From NCBI RefSeq assembly GCF_015024225.1, contig NZ_JACJGM010000018.1, positions 53,445 to 117,444 on the forward strand: 64,000 nt of DNA. Reading direction: 5' to 3'. Of the stretch, positions 57,461 through 64,000 are shown in pieces. The notes beneath the pieces were generated by a model. It made no database searches and was not told the DNA's origin. It was given only the letters and a program-made list of their open reading frames with translations. Position 1 is the first letter of the stretch. Each line of letters begins with the position of its first letter. Made by a program: the position numbers and the translations under genes. Origin of the DNA: Nocardioides lijunqiniae. GTDB taxonomy: Bacteria > Actinomycetota > Actinomycetes > Propionibacteriales > Nocardioidaceae.

Positions 57461-58461
57461 TGGCCACGCTCACGACCACCACCGGCACGTCGCACGCCGC
57501 GATCCTCGGCGTCGGCGCCTACCGCCCCACCCGGATCGTCCCCAACTCCGAGATCGTGGACGCGATCGAGTCGAGCGACGAGTGGGTCCAGCAGCGCTCG
57601 GGCATCAAGGAGCGGCGCATCGCCGGCGACGACGAGACCGTGCAGTCCATGTCGGTGGCCGCCTCGCGGATCGCCCTGGAGCGCGCGGGCGTCGAGGCCC
57701 GCCAGATCGACTGCGTCGTGGTGGCGACCGTCAGCCACATGATGCAGACCCCCGCCATCGCCACGGCGATCGCGCACGAGCTCGGCACCGAGCACGCGGC
57801 GGCGTTCGACATCTCCGCCGCCTGCGCCGGGTTCTGCCACGCCGTCGGCATGGCCAACGACTTCATCCGCGGCGGCACCGCCCAGCACGTCCTGGTGATC
57901 GGCGTCGAGAAGCTGTCCGACATCACCGACTTCACCGACCGCGGCACCGCCTTCATCTTCGCCGACGGCGCCGGCGCCGTCGTGATCGGCCCGAGCGAGA
58001 CGCCCGGCATCGGCCCGGTCGTCTGGGGCTCCGAGGGCGAGCACTTCGACCACATCCGGCAGGTCGAGGACTGGCGCGACGTCATCGCCAGCGACAAGCC
58101 CTCGATGCCGCACCTCACGATGCAGGGCAACGCCGTCTTCCGCTGGGCGGCGTTCTCCATGGCCAAGGTCGGCCAGGAGGCCCTCGACCGCGCCGGTGTC
58201 TCCGCCGACGAGCTCGACTGCTTCGTCCCCCACCAGGCCAACATGCGCATCATCGACGCCCTGGCCCGCTCCATGAAGCTGCCCGACACCGTCAAGATCG
58301 CCCGCGACATCGCCCAGATGGGCAACACCTCGGCGGCGTCCGTGCCGATGGCCCTGGAGCGGATGATCGCCGACGGCGAGGCCACGTCCGGCGACACCGC
58401 GCTGCTCATCGCCTTCGGCGCCGGCCTGGCCTACGCGGCCCAGGTCGTCGTCGTCCCCTGA
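57460..58461 (+). CDS. fabH: 3-oxoacyl-ACP synthase III
   Basis: A 333-aa KAS III. Catalytic Cys in ISAACAGFCHA (about 122), His in PHQANMRI (about 262), and Asn in MGNTSAASVP (about 291). It condenses acyl-CoA primers with malonyl-ACP to start synthesis, with branched-chain primers likely in this group. The ATG overlaps the fabD stop (TGATG). Confidence 0.95.
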   Translation: MATLTTTTGTSHAAILGVGAYRPTRIVPNSEIVDAIESSDEWVQQRSGIKERRIAGDDETVQSMSVAASRIALERAGVEARQIDCVVVATVSHMMQTPAIATAIAHELGTEHAAAFDISAACAGFCHAVGMANDFIRGGTAQHVLVIGVEKLSDITDFTDRGTAFIFADGAGAVVIGPSETPGIGPVVWGSEGEHFDHIRQVEDWRDVIASDKPSMPHLTMQGNAVFRWAAFSMAKVGQEALDRAGVSADELDCFVPHQANMRIIDALARSMKLPDTVKIARDIAQMGNTSAASVPMALERMIADGEATSGDTALLIAFGAGLAYAAQVVVVP

Positions 58462-58502
58462 TCGCACCACCCCACCACCCCACCGAAGAGAAGGAAGCCC
58501 AC

Positions 58503-58748
58503 ATGGCAACCACCGAAGAGATCCGCTCCGACCTGGCCGAGATCGTCAACGAGGTCGCCGGCATCGACGCCGACGACGTCCAGCTCGACAAGTCCTTCGT
58601 GGACGACCTCGACGTCGACTCGCTCTCCATGGTCGAGGTCGTCGTGGCCGCCGAGGAGAAGTTCGGCGTCTCGATCCCCGACGACGAGGTCAAGAACCTC
58701 AAGACCGTCGGTGACGCTGTCGCGTTCATCGAGCGCGCCCAGGCCTGA
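58503..58748 (+). CDS. acpP: Acyl carrier protein
   Basis: An 81-aa four-helix ACP. The phosphopantetheine Ser is in DLDVDSLSMVEVVVAAEEKF (D-S-L motif). Acidic, with FGVSIPDDEVKNLKTVGDAV as helix III. It has GAAGAGAAGGAAG upstream. Carries acyl chains between FabD, FabH and FabF. Confidence 0.96.
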   Translation: MATTEEIRSDLAEIVNEVAGIDADDVQLDKSFVDDLDVDSLSMVEVVVAAEEKFGVSIPDDEVKNLKTVGDAVAFIERAQA

Positions 58749-58759
58749 GAGAGCACATC

Positions 58760-60013
58760 ATGAGCAACCGCATCCGAGTCGTGGTCACCGGTCTGGGCAC
58801 CACCAGCCCCGTCGGCGGTGACGTCGAGAGCACGTGGGAGTCCCTGGTCGCGGGGCGCTCCGGCATCCGTGAGCTGACCGACGAGTGGGCTGCGGAGATG
58901 CCGGTCCGGATCGCCGGCCGCGTGGCCGTCGAACCGACCGAGGTCATCGAGCGCGTCAAGGCACGCCGCCTGGACCGGTCCTCGCAGCTGGCCATGGTCG
59001 CTGCCATGGAGGCCTGGCGTCACGCCGGCCTCGAGGGCTCCGTCCAGGACGGCACCGTCGACGGCGACCGCGTCGGCGTGGCGATGGCCTCGGGCATCGG
59101 CGGCGTCAACACGCTGCTGGCCAACTACGACATCCTGAAGGAGAAGGGACCCCGTCGGGTCTCCCCCCTCGCGGTGCCGATGCTGATGCCCAACGCCCCC
59201 GCGGCCAACATCAGCCTGTACGTCGGAGCGCGGGCGGCGGTCAACACGCCGGTCTCCGCCTGCGCCTCGGGCAACGAGGGCATCGCCCTCGCGCTCGACC
59301 AGATCCGCCTCGGCCGGGCCGACGTCGTCGTGGCCGGCGGCACGGAGGCGGCGATCCACCCGCTGCCGATGGCCGCCTTCGCCAACATGATGGCGCTGTC
59401 CAAGAACGCCGGCGACCCCACCACGGTCTCGCGCCCGTGGGACACCGGTCGCGACGGGTTCGTGCTCGGCGAGGGTGCCGGCGTGCTGGTGCTGGAGTCC
59501 GAGGAGCACGCCCGTGCCCGTGGCGCCACCATCTACGCCGAGGTCCTCGGGGCCGGCATCACCGCCGACTCCCACGACATCGCCCAGCCCGACCCGGCGG
59601 GCCGCGGCGGCTCGCGCGCCATCCTGCGCGCGCTCGCCGAGGCCGACATCTCCCCGAGCGACATCTTCCACGTCAACGCGCACGCCACGTCGACGCCCCT
59701 GGGCGACATCGCCGAGGGCCTGATGCTGCACGCCACGCTCGGCGGCCACGTCGACAACGTCGTGGTCACCAGCACGAAGTCGATGACCGGCCATCTCCTC
59801 GGAGGAGCCGGTGCGCTCGAGTCGATCGCCACGGTGCTGGCGCTGCACCACCGCGTCGTGCCCCCGACGATCAACCTCGACGACCTCGACCCGCAGGTGG
59901 AGCTCGACATCGCCACGAAGCCGCGCGACCTGCCCTCGGGCGACATCGCGGCGCTCAACAACTCCTTCGGCTTCGGTGGCGCCAACGTCGCCGTCGCCTT
60001 CGGTTCGGTCTGA
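58760..60013 (+). CDS. fabF: 3-oxoacyl-ACP synthase II
   Basis: A 417-aa KAS II. Cys in VSACASGNEGIA (about 168), His in VNAHATSTPLGD (about 308) and His/Lys in KSMTGHLLGGAG (about 338-343), the Cys-His-His triad. FGFGGANVAV closes the fold. It extends acyl-ACP with malonyl-ACP. It follows acpP by 11 bases and overlaps accD (TGATG). Confidence 0.96.
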   Translation: MSNRIRVVVTGLGTTSPVGGDVESTWESLVAGRSGIRELTDEWAAEMPVRIAGRVAVEPTEVIERVKARRLDRSSQLAMVAAMEAWRHAGLEGSVQDGTVDGDRVGVAMASGIGGVNTLLANYDILKEKGPRRVSPLAVPMLMPNAPAANISLYVGARAAVNTPVSACASGNEGIALALDQIRLGRADVVVAGGTEAAIHPLPMAAFANMMALSKNAGDPTTVSRPWDTGRDGFVLGEGAGVLVLESEEHARARGATIYAEVLGAGITADSHDIAQPDPAGRGGSRAILRALAEADISPSDIFHVNAHATSTPLGDIAEGLMLHATLGGHVDNVVVTSTKSMTGHLLGGAGALESIATVLALHHRVVPPTINLDDLDPQVELDIATKPRDLPSGDIAALNNSFGFGGANVAVAFGSV

Positions 60014-61455
60014 TGAGCACGCCCACGGCGGAGCGGGTCCCCAAGCCCGTCAAGGTCCCTCGCGAGGAGGACCCGCGCAACCCGGTCACCCGGCTGCGCG
60101 CCCTGATGGACGACGGCACGCTCGAGCTGATCACGCCGGACGACGACTCCGGGATGATCGCCGCGATCGGCCTGGTCGACGGCACCCGGGTGGTGGCCTT
60201 CTGCTCGGACGCCACCGTCATGGGCGGCGCGATGGGCGACGTCGGCTGCCGCGTGGTCGTCGACGCCTACCACCGCGCGATGACCGACCAGCTCCCCATC
60301 ATCGGTCTGTGGCACTCCGGCGGGGCGCGCCTCGCCGAGGGCGTCCTGTCGCTGCACGCCGTGGGCCGGATCTTCCACGTCATGACCCAGGCCTCGGGCA
60401 AGATCCCCCAGATCTCCGTCGTCCTGGGCCCGGCCGCCGGCGGCGCCGCCTACGGGCCGGCCCTGACCGACGTGGTGATCCTCGGACCGGAGGGCCGGAT
60501 CTTCGTGACCGGCCCCGACGTCGTCCGCTCCGTCACGGGCGAGGCCGTCGACATGCTGCGCCTGGGCGGACCCGAGCCGCACGGCCGCCGCTCCGGTGTC
60601 GTCCACATCCTGGCCGACACCGAGCAGGACGCCCTCGCCCGCGCCCGCGACGTCGCGTCGCTGCTCGGCTCGCAGGGCAGCCTGCGCGTCGACGACGTCG
60701 AGGACCGCGACCTCGAGTCGATGCTGCCCGAGTCCAAGAAGCGCGCCTACGACGTGCACCCCCTGGTCGACTCCGTCCTCGACGAGGGCACCACCCAGGA
60801 GCTGCACGCCCGGTGGGCGCCCAACATCGTGACCGCCCTCGGCCGCTTCGGCGGCCGGACGGTCGGCGTCGTGGCCAACAACCCGTTGCGCCTCGGCGGC
60901 TGCCTGGACTCCCTGTCGGCCGAGAAGGCCTCCCGCTTCGTGCGCATGTGCGACGCGTTCGGCGTGCCGCTGATCGTCCTGGTCGACGTTCCGGGCTACC
61001 TGCCCGGCGTGGGCCAGGAGTGGGACGGCGTCGTCCGCCGGGGTGCGAAGCTGCTGCACGCCTTCGGCGAGTGCGTGGTCCCCCGAGTGACGCTGGTGAC
61101 CCGCAAGACCTACGGCGGCGCCTACATCGCCATGAACGCCCGCTCGCTCGGCGCCACCAAGGTGTTCGCCTGGCCCGGTGCCGAGGTGGCCGTCATGGGC
61201 GCGGTCGCCGCCGTGCGCATCCTGCACCGGCGCAAGCTGGCCGAGGTGTCGGCCGACATCCGCCCGCAGGTCGAGGCCGAGCTGGCCGCCGAGCACGAGC
61301 GCATCGCCGGAGGCGTCGAGAAGGCCGTCGAGATCGGCGTCGTCGACGAGGTCGTCACCCCCGACCGCACCCGCTCGGCCATCGCGCGGGCCATCGACGA
61401 GGCCGTGCAGACGCACGGCGTGCTGCACGGCGACCACGGCAACATCCCGCTCTGA
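60013..61455 (+). CDS. accD: Acyl-CoA carboxylase beta subunit (carboxyltransferase)
   Basis: A 480-aa biotin-dependent carboxyltransferase like AccD6. N-domain oxyanion GLWHSGGARLAEGV and VLGPAAGGAAYGPAL. C-domain VDVPGYLPGVGQEWDGVVRR and TRKTYGGAYIAMNARSLGAT. It makes malonyl-CoA with a biotinylated alpha subunit encoded elsewhere. Its place after fabF mirrors fabD-acpM-kasA-kasB-accD6 in mycobacteria. Last gene of the operon. Confidence 0.93.
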   Translation: MSTPTAERVPKPVKVPREEDPRNPVTRLRALMDDGTLELITPDDDSGMIAAIGLVDGTRVVAFCSDATVMGGAMGDVGCRVVVDAYHRAMTDQLPIIGLWHSGGARLAEGVLSLHAVGRIFHVMTQASGKIPQISVVLGPAAGGAAYGPALTDVVILGPEGRIFVTGPDVVRSVTGEAVDMLRLGGPEPHGRRSGVVHILADTEQDALARARDVASLLGSQGSLRVDDVEDRDLESMLPESKKRAYDVHPLVDSVLDEGTTQELHARWAPNIVTALGRFGGRTVGVVANNPLRLGGCLDSLSAEKASRFVRMCDAFGVPLIVLVDVPGYLPGVGQEWDGVVRRGAKLLHAFGECVVPRVTLVTRKTYGGAYIAMNARSLGATKVFAWPGAEVAVMGAVAAVRILHRRKLAEVSADIRPQVEAELAAEHERIAGGVEKAVEIGVVDEVVTPDRTRSAIARAIDEAVQTHGVLHGDHGNIPL

Positions 61456-61517
61456 GCCGTAACCGGGCGCGTGGCGCGACGTTGTAGATGACGTCCGTCA
61501 CACGCCCGGAGGCCTCG

Positions 61518-61961
61518 ATGCTGCGCACCGTCCTGCTCGCCCTCATCGGGCTCACCCTGGGCCTGGGGGTGCTCGTCGCGCCCTCCTCTGCCGCGACGGC
61601 CACCGCGCCGCGGACCACGACCGGCTACGAGCCCACCTGGGGACGCACCAGCGCTCCGAACCAGACCTTGCGACGTGGGTGCCGCAACTATCGTCTCTCC
61701 TACCGGGTCACGCCTCCGGGGTCGCGATGGACCGCCGAGCTGCGGGTGCTCTCACCACGTGGCCGCTCGGTCGCCGCGCGGACCCTGGTCTCGGAGAAGG
61801 ACGCGGCCGCCGGCGTGCGGCGCTTCCAGCTGTGCCGCGCCACCGTCGCGCCCGGCCGGTTCACCATCCGGATGCTCGTCACCAGCTATGCGGACCGCTA
61901 CGACGACGGCAGCGTCGCCCGCGTGGCGCCCTCGCACTTCCGGCTCCGCCGGCCCCGGTAG
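61518..61961 (+). CDS. Secreted protein of unknown function
   Basis: A 147-aa protein with a signal peptide (LLALIGLTLGLGVLVAPSSA, cleavage near residue 25). The mature part is beta-rich with two cysteines (RGCRNYRLSYRV, RFQLCRATVAPGRFTI) likely to form a disulfide. GGAGG five bases before the ATG fixes this start over one at 61488. No enzyme motif. Confidence 0.75.
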   Translation: MLRTVLLALIGLTLGLGVLVAPSSAATATAPRTTTGYEPTWGRTSAPNQTLRRGCRNYRLSYRVTPPGSRWTAELRVLSPRGRSVAARTLVSEKDAAAGVRRFQLCRATVAPGRFTIRMLVTSYADRYDDGSVARVAPSHFRLRRPR

Positions 61962-61995
61962 CCCCAGGACGGCAAGCCGCTGCCTAGCGCGCTGC

Positions 61996-62517
61996 TCAGA
62001 CCACCTGGTGGAGCCAGCGCACGGGTGCGCCGTCGCCGGCGTGGCGGAACGTCTCCAGCTCGTCGTCCCAGGGCTTGCCCAGCAGGCGGTCGATCTCGAG
62101 CAGGAGCGTCGTGTCGCCGAGCGCGGCCTTGACGACCGCGGCCTTGAGCCGGTCCTCGGGGATCATGATGTCGCCGTGCAGGCCGGTCACGGCGTGGAAG
62201 ACGCCGAGCTCGGGGGTGTAGGAGAAGCGGGTGCCCTCCGTCGCCGACGTGGGCTCCTCGGTCACCTCGAAGCGCAGGTGGTTCCAGCCGCGCAGGGCCG
62301 AGGCGATCTGGGCGGCCGATCCGGCCGACCCGGCCCAGGACAGCTCGGCGCGATAGGCGCCGGACTGCGCGGGCTGCGGGGTCCACGAGAGGTTCACGGC
62401 GACGCCGAGGACGCCCCCGACCGCCCACTCGATGTGGGGGCACAACGCGGAGGGCGCTGAGTGGACGTAGAGAACGCCCCTCGTCGCCGCGTGGGTGGCA
62501 GTGCGTGTGGTCACCAT
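61996..62517 (-). CDS. DUF3145 family protein
   Basis: A 173-aa protein with the DUF3145 pattern: RGVLYVHSAPSALCPHIEWA, VNLSWTPQPAQSGAYRAELS, LRGWNHLRFEVTEEP, GDIMIPEDRLKAAV, and WDDELETFRHAGDGAPVRWL. The family is conserved in actinobacteria beside the fab operon. Function unknown. The start with AAGGAGG just upstream is preferred to one four codons earlier. Confidence 0.88.
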   Translation of the reverse strand: MVTTRTATHAATRGVLYVHSAPSALCPHIEWAVGGVLGVAVNLSWTPQPAQSGAYRAELSWAGSAGSAAQIASALRGWNHLRFEVTEEPTSATEGTRFSYTPELGVFHAVTGLHGDIMIPEDRLKAAVVKAALGDTTLLLEIDRLLGKPWDDELETFRHAGDGAPVRWLHQVV

Positions 62518-62652
62518 GACCTCCTTCATCGTCGGCGCGAGCTACGCCTTCCCCAGCGGTCTCGCTTCGATGAACGATCAGTCGTGTGACACGTGTGTAG
62601 TTAGAGCCCCATTGTGACTCATGAGGCGGCTCAGCACCAGCGGAAGCGCGAA

Positions 62653-63615
62653 TCAGACCCCGAGGCGCTTCTCCAGGGCCTCGGCCCGCTCGGCGGCGTC
62701 GGTCATCTCGTCGCTGTCCACGGCGTGCGTGCGGTGGAACCACGTCAGCGCGTCGGTCTCCCGACCGGCGGCCTCGAGGATGTCCGCGTAGGCGTAGCGC
62801 AGCCGGGTGACCCACGGAGCGCGGCTCTTGGAGGTCAGGGGGGCCAGCTCGAGCGTGCGGAGCGCGGCGTCGAGCTGACCCATGTCGCGTCGGGCGCCGG
62901 CCTCGACGATCGTCATCTCCGCCTTGGCCTCCGGCGCGAAGTTGGCGACCGACGGGCTCTTCGCCAGCTTGAGCGCCTGCTCGGGGTTGCCGAGCGCGCG
63001 ATGGCAGTCCGCCATGATGGGCAGGTACGCCGTGGCGCCGTTCATGCGCTTGGCCGCACGCAGCTCCGCGAGAGCCTCCGCGTAGCGACCGGCGGCGTAG
63101 GCCGCCTCACCGGCGGCCTCGCGCACGACGGCCAGCCGCGGAGCCCGGGCGCGGGCAGCCAGCGTGTGCTGGTAGGCCGTCTCGGGGTCCGTGTCGACCA
63201 GCAGGCCGGCCGCCACCATGTGGCGGGCCACCCGGTTGGCGAGCTTCTCGGGCAGGCCCTTGAGCTGCGCGCCGATGGCACGGTCCAGCTCCTCGCCCGT
63301 CACCTCGGCCGGCAGGTCGGGACCGTCGTAGAGCGCCTGCTCCTGCGTGCGCGGGGCCTGGTCGTCCGAGGAGCGCTTCCAGTCACCCGCGCGGGGCGGG
63401 CGCCCCTGTCCGGAGCCCTGGCGCGATCCGCTCGGCTTGCCGCCGCTGCGGCGCTCACCCGTGGGCTTGCCGCCCGTGCGCCGGTCCCCCGACGCCGACG
63501 AGCGGCCGCCGGCGGCCTTGCCCGAGGACGGCTTGCCCGAGGACGGCTTCCCGGAGGAGGGTCGCCCTCCCCCGGTGCTACGAGCGGGCCGTTGGCCTCG
63601 ACGATCCTCAGCCAC
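62653..63615 (-). CDS. TPR-like protein with disordered basic N-terminus
   Basis: A 320-aa cytoplasmic protein. The first 85 residues are low-complexity Gly/Ser/Lys/Arg, including the tandem SSGKPSSGKPSSGK. The rest is helical with tetratricopeptide-like pairs (AAGEAAYAAGRYAEALAELR, MADCHRALGNPEQALKLAKS, YAYADILEAAGRETDALTWF). Likely a scaffold for protein contacts. The GTG start is tentative. It lies just after the rRNA operon. Confidence 0.78.
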   Translation of the reverse strand: MAEDRRGQRPARSTGGGRPSSGKPSSGKPSSGKAAGGRSSASGDRRTGGKPTGERRSGGKPSGSRQGSGQGRPPRAGDWKRSSDDQAPRTQEQALYDGPDLPAEVTGEELDRAIGAQLKGLPEKLANRVARHMVAAGLLVDTDPETAYQHTLAARARAPRLAVVREAAGEAAYAAGRYAEALAELRAAKRMNGATAYLPIMADCHRALGNPEQALKLAKSPSVANFAPEAKAEMTIVEAGARRDMGQLDAALRTLELAPLTSKSRAPWVTRLRYAYADILEAAGRETDALTWFHRTHAVDSDEMTDAAERAEALEKRLGV

Positions 63616-63674
63616 GATGACTCATCCCTTTCGGCTGCGACCGTCCCGGCCGCGTGAACATGTGTGAAATAGCG

Positions 63675-63701
63675 TAGAGGCCACCATGACGGTGGCCTCT
63701 A
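63675..63701 (-). terminator. rRNA operon terminator
   Basis: TAGAGGCCACC (63675-63685) pairs perfectly with GGTGGCCTCTA (63691-63701), an 11-bp stem with a 5-base loop. It lies just beyond the 5S 3' end and is followed on the minus strand by CGCTATTTC. Confidence 0.85.
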
Positions 63702-63711
63702 CGAGGTGTTT

Positions 63712-63830
63712 GTCCGGCGGCGTCCTACTCTCCCACAGCCTCTCGGTTGCAGTACCATTGGCGCTGGCAGGCTTAACTTCCGGGTTCGGGATGGGTCCGG
63801 GTGTTTCCCTGCCGCTATGGCCGCCGTAAC
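63712..63830 (-). rRNA. rrf: 5S ribosomal RNA
   Basis: Minus-strand 5S of about 119 nt. Starts GTTACGGCGGCCATAGCGG, includes the conserved CCCGAACCCGGAAGTTAAGC, and ends near GACGCCGCCGGAC. Its ends can pair (GGCGG / CCGCC). Ends are accurate to a few bases. Confidence 0.95.
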
Positions 63831-63970
63831 TCTATGACCCCAGTATGCCCGTGTGGGTGTCACCAGACCGCCTCCCATGAAGGGGGGGTGGTGGTGACCA
63901 CGGGTGGGGTGGTCTTGTAGTGGACGCGAACACGCAGGGTGTCTTGTGGTTTTGGTTGAGGGTTTGTGGG
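63831..63970 (-). other. 23S-5S spacer
   Basis: About 140 bp between the rRNAs with no tRNA. It has runs such as GGTCACCACCACCCCCC with processing-stem potential. No gene is seen. Confidence 0.6.
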
Positions 63971-64000
63971 GCAAGCCCTCGGCCTATTAGTACCGGTCGG
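63971..64000 (-). rRNA. rrl: 23S ribosomal RNA, 3' edge only
   Basis: The last ~30 bases read on the minus strand as CCGACCGGTACTAATAGGCC then GAGGGCTTG, the conserved 3' end of actinobacterial 23S rRNA. The gene continues beyond the window. Confidence 0.85.

Overview
The window is high-GC actinobacterial DNA. Codons end overwhelmingly in G or C, genes are packed with ATGA and GTGA overlaps, and several genes are leaderless with a TANNNT box just before the start codon. The right-hand 16 kb carries aceE, fasR-fabD-fabH-acpP-fabF-accD, DUF3052 and DUF3145 genes, and an rRNA operon end. This set, together with interspersed GGTGGTCGAG-type repeats, points to Propionibacteriales, most likely a Nocardioides-like organism. 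The genus is an inference.

Positions 1 to about 47,790 are most of a siphovirus-type prophage whose left end lies outside the window. It runs in this order. (a) 1-234: promoter/operator region. (b) 235-10,258: early genes, with an XRE regulator, PD-(D/E)XK nuclease, Gp3-like protein, DnaQ-like exonuclease, J-domain protein, RuvC-like resolvase, WhiB-like protein, ParB-like protein with an Lsr2-like tail, and HTH proteins. (c) 10,440-12,240: a DnaB/RepA-like helicase followed by iteron-like repeats. (d) 12,237-19,325: small genes, including an ASCH protein, a Zn-finger protein and several inserted membrane-protein genes. (e) 19,372-40,135: packaging, head and tail genes. These are terminase, portal, head morphogenesis, protease with nested scaffold, decoration, capsid, connectors, tail tube, tail chaperone with a -1 frameshift, tape measure, distal tail and fibre. 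(f) 40,137-46,792: a membrane-anchored SGNH hydrolase, an unknown gene, the lysis cassette (membrane proteins, PGRP amidase, EEP-fold protein, holin-like protein), a secreted nuclease and a DUF3263 protein. (g) 46,789-47,694: a tyrosine integrase next to tRNA-Val(TAC), the probable attachment gene.

From 47,785 the host chromosome resumes. It holds tRNA-Val, an AhpE-type peroxiredoxin, an acyl-CoA synthetase, a DUF3052 gene, aceE, an alpha/beta hydrolase, the FasR-type regulator, and the type II fatty acid synthase operon with an acyl-CoA carboxylase beta subunit. A secreted protein, DUF3145, a TPR-like protein, 5S rRNA and the 3' edge of 23S rRNA follow. PDH supplies acetyl-CoA, the carboxylase makes malonyl-CoA, and FabD/FabH/AcpP/FabF use it, with FasR as the probable activator.

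The most unusual material is in the prophage accessory genes. A cell-envelope SGNH hydrolase mirrors an SGNH domain in the adjacent tail fibre. Three tiny zinc-finger genes run antisense inside the head module. At least seven scattered accessory genes have their own leaderless promoters and are probably expressed in the lysogen.
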